64,000 nt of DNA, taken from Chionoecetes opilio. Its lineage: Eukaryota; Arthropoda; Malacostraca; Decapoda; Majidae. Under the pieces are notes generated by a model that worked only from the letters and a program-made list of their open reading frames with translations, did no database searches and was not told the origin of the DNA. Position numbers and translations under genes: made by a program. Of this stretch, positions 27,701-40,527 are shown one piece after another. The stretch's first letter is position 1; every line of letters begins with the position of its first letter. The DNA is taken from NCBI GenBank assembly GCA_016584305.1, contig JACEEZ010016126.1:442001-506000 (forward strand). Reading direction: 5' to 3'.

Positions 27701-30700
27701 CCTCAGGTTCTGTGACAGTCTCAGTAATAACAGAGTCACTTGGAAGGTTCTGCAGCATTTCCTCAGTCACCTCTTCTGGCTCTTCTATTACTTCCTCAGT
27801 CTCCACTGGCTTGCCATCAATGAATACAATCTTCTTAATCACTCTTCTTCTAATGATCTTGTGTATTGTTGCCACCTCAGGCTCTGTGACAGTCTCAGTA
27901 ATAACAGAGTCACTTGGAAGGTTCTGCAGCATTTCCTCAGTCACCTCTTCTGGCTCTTCTATTACTTCCTCAGTCTCCACTGGCTTGCCATCAATGAATA
28001 CAATCTTCTTAATCACTCTTCTTCTAATGATCTTGTGTATTGTTGTCACCTCAGGCTCTGTGACAGTCTCAGTAATAACAGAGTCACTTGGAAGGTTCTG
28101 CAGCATTTCCTCAGTCACCTCTTCTGGCTCTTCTATTACTTCCTCAGTCTCCACTGGCTTGCCATCAACAATTATGATCTTCTTAATAACCCTTCTTCTA
28201 ATGATCTTGTGGACTGTTGTTACCTCAGGCTCTGTGACAGTCTCAGTAATAACAGAATCGGCAGGAAGGTTTTGTAATATTTTCTCAGTTTTATCTTCCA
28301 GCTTATCTGATATTCCATCTTTCTTTGTTGTCTCAGGTTCTGTGACTTCTTCAAAATCTACTGGATGAAGAACCTGATATTTCTGTTCCTCCCGAGGTTC
28401 AGGGAATGGCTCAGCAGCAGCAACGGTGATATCCTCATAGACAGGAGGTGTCACTTTCTCAAAATCACCATCTTCAATTTTTTCAATTTGTGGTTGTTTA
28501 TCAATCGCTCCATATGTGTCACTGATAAATATTTGAGGCACTTTTTCCTTGGGCAACAGATCATTTAATTCATCAGATATATCCGGAAATCCAACAGCAG
28601 GAATTGGTTTTTCCTCTGTAGTGTCAAAATCAAGAGACTCCTCTGTGGGTAGAGGTGGAAGGGTAACATCAATCGGGTCTTTGGATGTGTCTGAGGGTTT
28701 ACTGCTTACATCACTTTTGGTGTATAGTTCCTCTGTCCATGGAGACTGTGTGGGAGCATCACGTATCACACATTCTCCCTGCTCCTCCTCAGGCTCTGGG
28801 AAACCTGGATCCTGAGGCTTCTGTTTTGTTGGTGTTGGAGGTTGCATTGAGTCTTCCTCATTGACACTTGCCTGCTCTGTCTCAGATGAGGGGCATGGGA
28901 AGGGTGACGGGTCCATCTTATCCTGTAATACATCATATTGAGGAGCACTTATTGTAGGCAAAGCTGAACTTTCCAATTCTTCATCTTCTACTACTACATC
29001 CTTCTTCTCATCATGGGCATAATGGACCTCAGAGAACACACTTGGCAACGGCTCCTCTGTTTGTTTGGGTGAACTCTCAAATGGCTCTGGGAACTCTCCG
29101 ACTGGGCTTGTGAATGGTTTGACTTTATTGAAATCATCAGAGTCTTTATCCTGAACAGACAAAACGTCATCTGAAACATCCTCTGGTATCATTCTACTGT
29201 CTTCTTCAGGTTGAATCTTATCTTGAGGATAATATTCGTCTGTCCACTGTGACACTGTGGAAGCAACAGGACTGGAAGTTTCTTTAGCAGGAGAGAGAGG
29301 CTCTGGAAATTCTTCTGTTACTTCATCCTTTACTTCTACACCTGATTTGCTTAATACTTCTGAATAAGTTTGTATTTGTTGTTCATCACAGGTGTCTACT
29401 GCTTGAATGTCCTCCTCTCTTGTCTCTGTAGGCAGTGGGAATGGAGTTACAACTGGAGAGGTTCTCTGTTCTTCATAAGCTGGCAAGCCCGGCGCGCTGT
29501 CAAGTGAATCATGATCTTCAATAACCTCAGATTCACTTGGTTTGAAGGAAGGAGTATAAACTTCTTCCTTGAAGGCTCTGACTCTCTCACCATCCTTAGG
29601 GGTTTCCAGTTTCCCTGAGGGCTGAGGTACATCACCTTCAGGAGCAGGGAATAGTAACTCTTCACGAGAAAACTCAGGTTGCATTGCTGGTAAAGGAGGC
29701 AAATCTGCATCTTTTTCTTCACATATCTGTTCTTTTACTTCCAAAACTTTACTTGTCTCATAAACATTATCTGTCCACTCTAAAACTTCCGTGGGAACAT
29801 CGCGTATCAGACATTCTCCCTGCTCCTCCTCAGGCTCTGGGAAACCTGGATCCTGAGGCTTCTGTTTTGTTGGTGTTGGAGGTTGCATTGAGTCTTCCTC
29901 ATTGACACTTGCCTGCTCTGTCTCAGATGAGGGGCATGGGAAGGGTGACGGATCCATCTTATCCTGTAATACATCATATTGAGGAGCACTTATTGTAGGC
30001 AAAGCTGAACTTTCCAATTCTTCATCTTCTACTACTACATCCTTCTTCTCATCATGGGCATAATGGACCTCAGAGAACACACTTGGCAACGGCTCCTCTG
30101 TTTGTTTGGGTGAACTCTCAAATGGCTCTGGGAACTCTCCGATAGGGCTTGCGAATGGTTTGACTTTATTGAAATCATCAGAGTCTTTATCCTGAACAGA
30201 CAAAACGTCATCTGAAACATCCTCTGGTATCATTCTACTGTCTTCTTCAGGTTGAATCTTATCTTGAGGATAATATTCGTCTGTCCACTGTGACACTGTG
30301 GAAGCAACAGGACTGGAAGTTTCTTTAGCAGGAGAGAGAGGCTCTGGAAATTCTTCTGTTACTTCATCCTTTACTTCTACACCTGATTTGCTTAATACTT
30401 CTGAATAAGTTTGTATTTGTTGTTCATCACAGGTGTCTACTGCTTGAATGTCCTCCTCTCTTGTCTCTGTAGGCAGTGGGAATGGAGTTACAACTGGAGA
30501 GGTTCTCTGTTCTTCATAAGCTGGCAAGCCCTTCTCGCTGTCAAGTGAATCATGATCTTCAATAACCTCAGATTCACTTGGTTTGAAGGAAGGAGTATAA
30601 ACTTCTTCCTTGAAGGCTCTAACTCTCTCACCATCCTTAGGGGTTTCCAGTTTCCCTGAGGGCTGAGGTACATCACCTTCAGGAGCAGGGAATAGTAACT

Positions 30701-33700
30701 CTTCACGAGAAAACTCAGGTTGCATTGCTGGTAAAGGAGGCAAATCTGCATCTTTTTCTTCACATATCTGTTCTTTTACTTCCAAAACTTGACTTGTCTC
30801 ATAAACATTATCTGTCCACTCTAAAACATCTGTATTTCCTTGTGGCAAAACATCCGCTTGACACGGACTGGGTACAGGGAAAGGATCTGGCGTGTCTTCC
30901 TTGATGGGTTCAGTATCCTTAAAGATTTGTTCATCACCTTCCTCTGAGGTGCTGCCTGGCCTCGGGAATGGGTCCTCTCTGTCCTCTGAACCACGGCTTG
31001 TCTCGGGTGGTGGGCTCATTGGTGGCTCTTCTTCACAAGGGATGGAGTCTAAGGGTCTTGTAACTGATGTCTCAGGATACACATCACCTGTCCATGCTTT
31101 TGTGGGATGTATTTTGGTAGAAGGGAGCACGTTGTCCTGTAATTCAGGCTCTGGGTACTCATCAGTGGGTGAAGGAAAATCTAATGCAATATTCTCTGAG
31201 GGAGACTGCATGCCAAAATCTGGAATGGGTGGTGCCTCTGTGCTGCAAGATGAAATAACTGTTCCATCTTTTTCTACTTTCTCTAAGTGATAATGGTGTC
31301 CCTCCCATATGACTGCACCTGGTTGCAGTGGTCCAGTCTTTGGCATGACATCACTTGCATTCTGGAAGTCAGGGAATGATGAATCATATTCTTCGAATTC
31401 GAGTGGCCTTGCAAATGAAGGAGATCTTCTGTCACCAAAATCAGGCGCAGGTGCCGGCGGGGTGGGGCGCGGGGAAGGCTGGCAGGGATAGGTTCCATAG
31501 TGTATTCTTTTGGAATTTCTGGATAATTGTCAGTACCAAATAATTTGACCTTATATCCATGCTTCTGTGGTGTGTCAGGAGTTGCTGTTAAGGGAATATC
31601 AGGAAATTCACCATGAGGAGTTGGGAATGGTTTGACAACATCCTGGAAGTCACCTGGAAAAGTGACTTCCATGGGAAGCTCTAATTCTGGGGTTCTAAAT
31701 CCTTCATCTGAGGACTCGATGGTGTCACCAGATTCTGAGGTACTGGTCTTGTCATACAATGGAGCCTGATAAATGTCAACAATCTTGGAGGTGTTTTGTA
31801 GTTCTTCAGAACCAGCCTCTTGCCTCACTGGTTCAGGGAAGGGATCAGGTTTTGCTTCCTTACGTTTTGGTTTTGGAATCGCAGTGTCTTTTTCTTCAGG
31901 TTCTCCAAACTCAATGGGAAGAGCAATTATTTCAGATGAAATACTATCACTGTCAGATACACTGGAGGCCTCGTCAGAACTCTCTTGTTTACTCGGTGAT
32001 TCTGTCTTCTGACCTGTGGCTTGATCCTGATTTTGATGTTCCTGCGTGAGTGATATTTCCTCCATGATGTCTTTGAGGTCATCTGTAACCTCTTCCCAAG
32101 AAAGATTACACTGATCATCAACTTTCTGTGGAGGAGCACTTGCCTCATCTGCTTTAAGATGGAGCAATTCATCTTTTCCAGGTGGTTTGTGATTGTCAGG
32201 GTAAACCCATTCATTCTTAAATTGGTCGTCTTGTGGTTCATCAGCCTCTTCCTTCACGGCCGGATCTCGACCAGAGGGTGGTGGGGCGTCAGGCTCAGTC
32301 GTCTTCGTATCTGTGCCAGGACGCTGTGTGGGGGCAGATGCTGTCTCTCTGTTTGACTCAGGTATTTGTTCCTCTTCAATTTTATCGTCTGGTAAATCCT
32401 TCTCCTTCCCTGTAGCAATCAGTGACTCCTCTTCTGTCACGGTTATGTCTGCAGTGCGACTTGCTTTGGCTGGGACACTTGCTGGGCTCGCCACCTCTGG
32501 GAAGGAATCTGATTTTATGTCCTTGTTGGCATGTTTTTCTTTCAAATAAGGCAAGGGTGGGGTTTCTTCACGTGTCTGAAGTATGGGTTCCTTGTCTTTC
32601 AATTGTGAAGTGTCTTGGTAAACATCACTTGAACACAATTTGGTGTCTAATGCATCAGTATCTTTTGGCTTGTCATTATCTCCTAAGGGAAGAGGAATGT
32701 CCTCAACAAGGGGAGGGAAAGACTTAACGGCAACAGTCATCTCAGGTTCTTTATCTGGCACGGCTGTCTCAGAGATCTCAACGTCTGTTTCTGGAATACG
32801 TTCTGGTTTATCCTCCAGATTCTTCGTGGCATAAAGATTCTTGTCCCAACCATCACTGGGCTTCACTACTTGTGCTGGAGTATCAGAGGTGTCTGTCATG
32901 GGTTGGGGGAAGGGTGAGGTGTCCTGTGGTTCACTGGTGTCAGCATGAGGTGAGTATTTCTCATTCATTATTTCAGTCACAGTTACTCCAGAGCCGTCAT
33001 CTGGCATCCCAAATTCTGTCTCAGGTTCATCTATAATTTCCTCAGTTTCAACTCTCTCTCCATTTATGATCTGAATTCGCTTAATGATCTGCCTTCTCTT
33101 CCGAATGACATGACATCTAATATTCGTACTTAGAGTCTCCGTAGTTTCAGGTAAGGATTCACTATCTCCAGTCTCCTCATTTCCAGATAAAGAATCACTA
33201 TCTTCAAGAATTTCTTCCGACATTGTTGGAATTCCAGCAACAATCATCAATTTTCTCACAACTTTTGCCTTCTTCCTTGGGACAAGACTGTGGCCGTGGA
33301 CAGGCAACGTTTCAATGCCTTCACTTAGAGGGACAGTAATGACTTGTTGGTTTGGAATCAAGCCAGTATATTCATGAACTTCTTCTGGCGTTTCCTCCCT
33401 GTCCTCGCTGATGACTTCCTTGCCATCAACTACCTGCAAAGTTCGTCTAATTTTGACATTTTTCTTTACAATACGTACGCCACAACGGGCTCCTCCACCT
33501 AGGGCCATGGGATCCCCTTTCAGACGACTGGATTCCTCCACCACATCCTCAGTCTCCACTGGTCTACCATCAACCATCAACATCTTTTTCCTTCCAGTAA
33601 TGTCAGGTTGTGAGACAGGCACAGGATTGAAATATTCAGCTGGAACACTTTGCAGCATTTCCTGAGTCACCTCTTCTGGCTCTTCTGTTACTTCCTCAGT

Positions 33701-36700
33701 CTCCACTGGCTTGCCATCAACCATTATGATCTTCTTAATCACTCTTCTTCTAATGATCTTACGTATTGTTGTCACCTCAGGCTCTGTGACAGTCTCAGTA
33801 ATAACAGAGTCACTTGGAAGGTTCTGCAGCATTTCCTCAGTCACCTCTTCTGGCTCTTCTATTACTTCCTCAGTCTCCAATGGCTTGCCATCAATGAATA
33901 CAATCTTCTTAATAACCCTTCTTCTAATGATCTTATGGACTGTTGTCACCTCAGGCTCTGTGACAGTCTCAGTAATAACAGAGTCACTTGGAAGGTTCTG
34001 CAGCATTTCCTCAGTCACCTCTTCTGGCTCTTCTATTACTTCCTCAGTCTCCACTGGCTTGCCATCAATGAATACAATCTTCTTAATCACTCTTCTTCTA
34101 ATGATCTTGTGTATTGTTGTCACCTCAGGCTCTGTGACAGTCTCAGTAATAACAGAGTCAGTTGGAAGGTTCTGCAGCATTTCCTCAGTCACCTCTTCTG
34201 GCTCTTCTATTACTTCCTCAGTCTCCACTGGCTTGCCATCAATGAATACAATCTTCTTAATAACCCTTCTTCTAATGATCTTGTGTATTGTTGTCACCTC
34301 AGGCTCTGTGACAGTCTCAGTAATAACAGAGTCAGTTGGAAGGTTCTGCAGCATTTCCTCAGTCACCTCTTCTGGCTCTTCTATTACTTCCTCAGTCTCC
34401 ACTGGCTTGCCATCAATGAATACAATCTTCTTAATCACTCTTCTTCTAATGATCTTGTGTATTGTTGTCACCTCAGGCTCTGTGACAGTCTCAGTAATAA
34501 CAGAGTCACTTGGAAGGTTCTGCAGCATTTCCTCAGTCACCTCTTCTGGCTCTTCTATTACTTCCTCAGTCTCCACTGGCTTGCCATCAATGAATACAAT
34601 CTTCTTAATCACTCTTCTTCTAATGATCTTGTGTATTGTTGTCACCTCAGGCTCTGTGACAGTCTCAGTAATAACAGAGTCACTTGGAAGGTTCTGCAGC
34701 ATTTCCTCAGTCACCTCTTCTGGCTCTTCTATTACTTCCTCAGTCTCCACTGGCTTGCCATCAATGAATACAATCTTCTTAATCACCCTTCTTCTAATGA
34801 TCTTATGGACTGTTGTCACCTCAGGCTCTGTGACAGTCTCAGTAATAACAGAGTCACTTGGAAGGTTCTGCAGCATTTCCTCAGTCACCTCTTCTGGCTC
34901 TTCTATTACTTCCTCAGTCTCCACTGGCTTGCCATCAATGAATACAATCTTCTTAATCACTCTTCTTCTAATGATCTTACGTATTGTTGTCACCTCAGGC
35001 TCTGTGACAGTCTCAGTAATAACAGAGTCACTTGGAAGGTTCTGCAGCATTTCCTCAGTCACCTCTTCTGGCTCTTCTATTACTTCCTCAGTCTCCACTG
35101 GCTTGCCATCAATGAATACAATCTTCTTAATAACTCTTCTTCTAATGATCTTATGGACTGTTGTCACCTCAGGCTCTGTGACAGTCTCAGTAATAACAGA
35201 GTCACTTGGAAGGTTCTGTAGCATTTCCTCAGTCACCTCTTCTGGCTCTTCTATTACTTCCTCAGTCTCCACTGGCTTGCCATCAATGAATACAATCTTC
35301 TTAATAACTCTTCTTCTAATGATCTTATGGACTGTTGTCACCTCAGGCTCTGTGACAGTCTCAGTAATAACAGAGTCAGTTGGAAGGTTCTGCAGCATTT
35401 CCTCAGTCACCTCTTCTGGCTCTTCTATTACTTCCTCAGTCTCCACTGGCTTGCCATCAATGAATACAATCTTCTTAATCACTCTTCTTCTAATGATCTT
35501 GTGTATTGTTGTCACCTCAGGCTCTGTGACAGTCTCAGTAATAACAGAGTCAGTTGGAAGGTTCTGCAGCATTTCCTCAGTCACCTCTTCTGGCTCTTCT
35601 ATTACTTCCTCAGTCTCCACTGGCTTGCCATCAATGAATACAATCTTCTTAATAACTCTTCTTCTAATGATCTTATGGACTGTTGTCACCTCAGGCTCTG
35701 TGACAGTCTCAGTAATAACAGAGTCACTTGGAAGGTTCTGTAGCATTTCCTCAGTCACCTCTTCTGGCTCTTCTATTACTTCCTCAGTCTCCACTGGCTT
35801 GCCATCAATGAATACAATCTTCTTAATCACTCTTCTTCTAATGATCTTATGGACTGTTGTCACCTCAGGCTCTGTGACAGTCTCAGTAATAACAGAGTCA
35901 CTTGGAAGGTTCTGTAGCATTTCCTCAGTCACCTCTTCTGGCTCTTCTATTACTTCCTCAGTCTCCACTGGCTTGCCATCAATGAATACAATCTTCTTAA
36001 TCACCCTTCTTCTAATGATCTTACGTATTGTTGTCACCTCAGGCTCTGTGACAGTCTCAGTAATAACAGAGTCAGTTGGAAGGTTCTGCAGCATTTCCTC
36101 AGTCACCTCTTCTGGCTCTTCTATTACTTCCTCAGTCTCCACTGGCTTGCCATCAATGAATACCATCTTCTTAATAACTCTTCTTCTAATGATCTTGTGT
36201 ATTGTTGTCACCTCAGGCTCTGTGACAGTCTCAGTAATAACAGAGTCACTTGGAAGGTTCTGCAGCATTTCCTCAGTCACCTCTTCTGGCTCTTCTATTA
36301 CTTCCTCAGTCTCCACTGGCTTGCCATCAATGAATACAATCTTCTTAATCACTCTTCTTCTAATGATCTTGTGTATTGTTGTCACCTCAGGCTCTGTGAC
36401 AGTCTCAGTAATAACAGAGTCACTTGGAAGGTTCTGCAGCATTTCCTCAGTCACCTCTTCTGGCTCTTCTATTACTTCCTCAGTCTCCACTGGCTTGCCA
36501 TCAATGAATACAATCTTCTTAATAACTCTTCTTCTAATGATCTTACGTATTGTTGTCACCTCAGGCTCTGTGACAGTCTCAGTAATAACAGAGTCACTTG
36601 GAAGGTTCTGCAGCATTTCCTCAGTCACCTCTTCTGGCTCTTCTATTACTTCCTCAGTCTCCACTGGCTTGCCATCAATGAATACAATCTTCTTAATAAC

Positions 36701-39700
36701 TCTTCTTCTAATGATCTTACGTATTGTTGTCACCTCAGGCTCTGTGACAGTCTCAGTAATAACAGAGTCAGTTGGAAGGTTCTGCAGCATTTCCTCAGTC
36801 ACCTCTTCTGGCTCTTCTATTACTTCCTCAGTCTCCACTGGCTTGCCATCAATGAATACAATCTTCTTAATCACCCTTCTTCTAATGATCTTATGGACTG
36901 TTGTCACCTCAGGCTCTGTGACAGTCTCAGTAATAACAGAGTCACTTGGAAGGTTCTGCAGCATTTCCTCAGTCACCTCTTCTGGCTCTTCTATTACTTC
37001 CTCAGTCTCCACTGGCTTGCCATCAATGAATACAATCTTCTTAATCACTCTTCTTCTAATGATCTTGTGTATTGTTGTCACCTCAGGCTCTGTGACAGTC
37101 TCAGTAATAACAGAGTCAGTTGGAAGGTTCTGCAGCATTTCCTCAGTCACCTCTTCTGGCTCTTCTATTACTTCCTCAGTCTCCACTGGCTTGCCATCAA
37201 TGAATACAATCTTCTTAATAACCCTTCTTCTAATGATCTTATGTATTGTTGTCACCTCAGGCTCTGTGACAGTCTCAGTAATAACAGAGTCACTTGGAAG
37301 GTTCTGCAGCATTTCCTCAGTCACCTCTTCTGGCTCTTCTATTACTTCCTCAGTCTCCACTGGCTTGCCATCAATGAATACAATCTTCTTAATCACTCTT
37401 CTTCTAATGATCTTATGGACTGTTGTCACCTCAGGCTCTGTGACAGTCTCAGTAATAACAGAGTCAGTTGGAAGGTTCTGCAGCATTTCCTCAGTCACCT
37501 CTTCTGGCTCTTCTATTACTTCCTCAGTCTCCACTGGCTTGCCATCAATGAATACAATCTTCTTAATCACTCTTCTTCTAATGATCTTGTGTATTGTTGT
37601 CACCTCAGGCTCTGTGACAGTCTCAGTAATAACAGAGTCAGTTGGAAGGTTCTGCAGCATTTCCTCAGTCACCTCTTCTGGCTCTTCTATTACTTCCTCA
37701 GTCTCCACTGGCTTGCCATCAATGAATACAATCTTCTTAATCACTCTTCTTCTAATGATCTTGTGTATTGTTGTCACCTCAGGCTCTGTGACAGTCTCAG
37801 TAATAACAGAGTCAGTTGGAAGGTTCTGCAGCATTTCCTCAGTCACCTCTTCTGGCTCTTCTATTACTTCCTCAGTCTCCACTGGCTTGCCATCAATGAA
37901 TACAATCTTCTTAATCACTCTCTTCTAATGATCTTGTGTATTGTTGTCACCTCAGGCTCTGTGACAGTCTCAGTAATAACAGAGTCAGTTGGAAGGTTCT
38001 GCAGCATTTCCTCAGTCACCTCTTCTGGCTCTTCTATTACTTCCTCAGTCTCCACTGGCTTGCCATCAATGAATACAATCTTCTTAATCACTTTTCTTCT
38101 AATGATCTTGTGTATTGTTGTCACCTCAGGCTCTGTGACAGTCTCAGTAATAACAGAGTCAGTTGGAAGGTTCTGCAGCATTTCCTCAGTCACCTCTTCT
38201 GGCTCTTCTATTACTTCCTCAGTCTCCACTGGCTTGCCATCAATGAATACAATCTTCTTAATAACTCTTCTTCTAATGATCTTGTGGACTGTTGTCACCT
38301 CAGGCTCTGTGACAGTCTCAGTAATAACAGAGTCAGTTGGGAATGTTTGCAACAATCTCTCAATTACATTTCCTGGCTTTTCTATTGGCTCTTTTGGTAT
38401 TAATGGCATATCTTCAACCATATAAAGACCTGGATCTCTAGGCTCTGAGACTTTCTTGGAAGAGTCACTTGGAAGGTTCTGCAGCATTTCCTCAGTCACC
38501 TCTTCTGGCTCTTCTATTACTTCCTCAGTCTCCACTGGCTTGCCATCAATGAATACAATCTTCTTAATAACCCTTCTTCTAATGATCTTACGTATTGTTG
38601 TCACCTCAGGCTCTGTGACAGTCTCAGTAATAACAGAGTCACTTGGAAGGTTCTGCAGCATTTCCTCAGTCACCTCTTCTGGCTCTTCTATTACTTCCTC
38701 AGTCTCCACTGGCTTGCCATCAATGAATACAATCTTCTTAATAACTCTTCTTCTAATGATGTTACGTATTGTTGTCACCTCAGGCTCTGTGACAGTCTCA
38801 GTAATAACAGAGTCACTTGGAAGGTTCTGCAGCATTTCCTCAGTCACCTCTTCTGGCTCTTCTATTACTTCCTCAGTCTCCACTGGCTTGCCATCAATGA
38901 ATACAATCTTCTTAATCACTCTTCTTCTAATGATCTTGGTATTGTTGTCACCTCAGGCTCTGTGACAGTCTCAGTAATAACAGAGTCAGTTGGAAGGTTC
39001 TGCAGCATTTCCTCAGTCACCTCTTCTGGCTCTTCTATTACTTCCTCAGTCTCCACTGGCTTGCCATCAATGAATACAATCTTCTTAATCACTCTTCTTC
39101 TAATGATCTTATGTATTGTTGTCACCTCAGGCTCTGTGACAGTCTCAGTAATAACAGAGTCACTTGGAAGGTTCTGCAGCATTTCCTCAGTCACCTCTTC
39201 TGGCTCTTCTATTACTTCCTCAGTCTCCACTGGCTTGCCATCAATGAATACAATCTTCTTAATCACTCTTCTTCTAATGATCTTATGGACTGTTGTCACC
39301 TCAGGCTCTGTGACAGTCTCAGTAATAACAGAGTCACTTGGAAGGTTCTGTAGCATTTCCTCAGTCACCTCTTCTGGCTCTTCTATTACTTCCTCAGTCT
39401 CCACTGGCTTGCCATCAATGAATACAATCTTCTTAATAACTCTTCTTCTAATGATCTTGTGTATTGTTGTCACCTCAGGCTCTGTGACAGTCTCAGTAAT
39501 AACAGAGTCACTTGGAAGGTTCTGCAGCATTTCCTCAGTCACCTCTTCTGGCTCTTCTATTACTTCCTCAGTCTCCACTGGCTTGCCATCAACTATTCTT
39601 GTCTTTTTTATTAATCTCTGTCGGATAATCTTATGGACTTTTGTTCCTTTTTGCTGAGTTATTATATCATCCTGCAGTATTCCTTGGGCTTGACCTTGAA

Positions 39701-40250
39701 GAACAGCATGTGTGACATCTTCTGGTTCTTCAATTATTTCTTCTGTCTCGACTGGCTTTCCGTCTATCATTATGATTTTCTTGATAATTCTTCTTCTCAT
39801 TATTCTGCGTACAGTTGTGATGTTTTCCTGTTCTGCAATCTGGGAGCAGGAGTGAAGTAGTGTTTCATATGGGTCAAAATCTTTTCCCTGATCTGATGGC
39901 GTCCAGTGACTTAGCGAGTCACTTGGTCCACTCTTCTCTGATGGCATAACACTCACAGTTTCTGGTTTAAATTCTGCAGCACTGATTTCTTTGGAGCATG
40001 ATTTAATTAGGTCATCATTAGTATTTTTAGCGGTTTTCAAAGAATATACATTAACGTTTTGAAGACTTTCAGTATTAACGATATATTTCTGGGGCACTTC
40101 TTGACGGAGAGGCGTGGCTCCGATCTGAGTATTATCACTGGAGGTGTTAGGCTGTTGCACCAGTGACGAGTCTCCGATTGTACTCTGGCTATCCTTATTT
40201 GAGTCCTGGCTGACAGAGTGCTCCTTCATCTCCTCATTCGCCAGGATTTC
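21732..40250 (-). CDS. Msp300: Giant exon 2 (18.5 kb, about 6,175 residues) dominated by 58-residue tandem repeats
   Basis: Acceptor TTCATTGTAG above 40,250 and donor TGCAAG/GTCAGT at 21,732. Allowing six missing bases (near 38,939, 37,920, 31,470, 27,670, 26,581 and 22,587) the length is exactly divisible by three and phase is 0 at both ends. Order: unique S/Q-rich start (40.25-39.85 kb); degenerate then near-identical 58-residue repeats (39.83-33.63 kb, about 35 units); divergent repeats (33.6-33.0 kb); a Pro/Glu/Ser-rich region with WT(D/E)xxY and PFPxP motifs and a 347-residue tandem duplication (33.0-28.3 kb); a second repeat block (28.3-25.5 kb, about 16 units); another acidic Pro-rich region with a 105-residue duplication (25.2-22.9 kb); and a helical spectrin-like tail of about 370 residues (22.9-21.7 kb) that rejoins the rod. 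No catalytic motif was seen. Inference: an optional elastic or adaptor insert in a Msp300-type rod. Confidence 0.87.
24360..24985 (-). repeat. 105-residue coding duplication
   Basis: PPLHED(L/M)VPFPS(P/S)EA(D/E)FHIP, VRVPFEETVYQTPA and EPLPSPPLPVYKEKE occur twice in the same order at an offset of about 315 bp, with slightly more divergence than in the 347-residue duplication. Confidence 0.9.
25480..28300 (-). repeat. 58-residue coding tandem repeat, block B, about 16 units
   Basis: Same 174-bp unit as block A in the same frame and orientation, separated from it by 5.3 kb of mostly non-array coding sequence. The first unit carries IIIVDGK in place of IVFIDGK; near the 3' edge the units decay (EVSEAMFQSLPADSVITKTL, then DDKPLEIEELSEYPE, then IIDGKPAETEEIAKIP). 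Two of the nine single-base gaps of the gene (27,670 and 26,581) fall inside. Confidence 0.95.
28750..30835 (-). repeat. 347-residue (1,041-bp) coding tandem duplication
   Basis: Every marker in the downstream copy recurs exactly 1,041 bp away (28,766/29,807; 28,994/30,035; 29,447/30,488). Each copy starts VLEWTDNVYETS(Q/K)VLEVKE and contains QWTDEYYPQDKI and GEFPEPFESSPKQTEEPLPS. Only a handful of differences are visible (for example SEKGLP versus SAPGLP, SPIGEF versus... SPVGEF). Very recent, frame-preserving duplication. Confidence 0.95.
33630..39830 (-). repeat. 58-residue (174-bp) coding tandem repeat, block A, about 35 units
   Basis: Units are spaced exactly 174 bp apart (for example 33,781 to 33,955). 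Consensus begins with the basic half HKIIRRRVIKKIVFIDGKPV and continues with the acidic half ETEEVIEEPEEVTEEM, then a linker with L(P)(S/T)DSVITETVTEPEVTT. Each unit has about 7 basic and 14 acidic residues, segregated. The only frequent variation is S/T before DS, IHK/VHK/IRK, and a few synonymous bases. Twenty-four consecutive units lie between 33.63 and 37.92 kb; one divergent unit (SEPRDPGLYMVEDMPLIPKE) interrupts at 38.34-38.46 kb. Units at both edges are degenerate. The RVIKKIVFIDGKPVETEEV core looks like a beta-hairpin with a DGK turn (inference). Confidence 0.96.
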
Positions 40251-40527
40251 CTACAATGAATTTCAGCTCAGATTAACTTTCATGTCTATTTTCTGGAGAT
40301 GCACTATGATGATAACTAAATGCCCCATCATACAGTGGTGAATAAGGGTGAACGGAAGTAGAGCATAGCAGGAAGAGGGAAACCGCTCCCATTGATACAA
40401 GCAGACAGCAAGGCGTGAGGGATAGGGAAAGGAGGTTCACAGAGTTGGAGTAGGAGGGACAGGAGGAGGTATTTGTGGTTTAGGAAGAGACATAAGGACA
40501 TGTTGGACGATGCTTGCAGACGCGTAC
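40251..40527 (-). other. Intron, 277 bp
   Basis: Intron just upstream of giant exon 2. Its middle is purine-rich on the plus strand (GGAAGAGGGAAACC, AGGAGGGACAGGAGGAGG), which makes it pyrimidine-rich in the transcript. Confidence 0.8.

Noticed and set aside
33711..37928. Plus-strand open frame of about 1,400 codons across the repeat array, and similar ones of 500-740 codons at 25.1-28.4 and 36.2-38.4 kb
   Set aside because: The repeat unit is 174 bp, a multiple of three, so any antisense frame open in one unit is open in all. The minus frame has splice sites, flanking spectrin exons and sensible composition.
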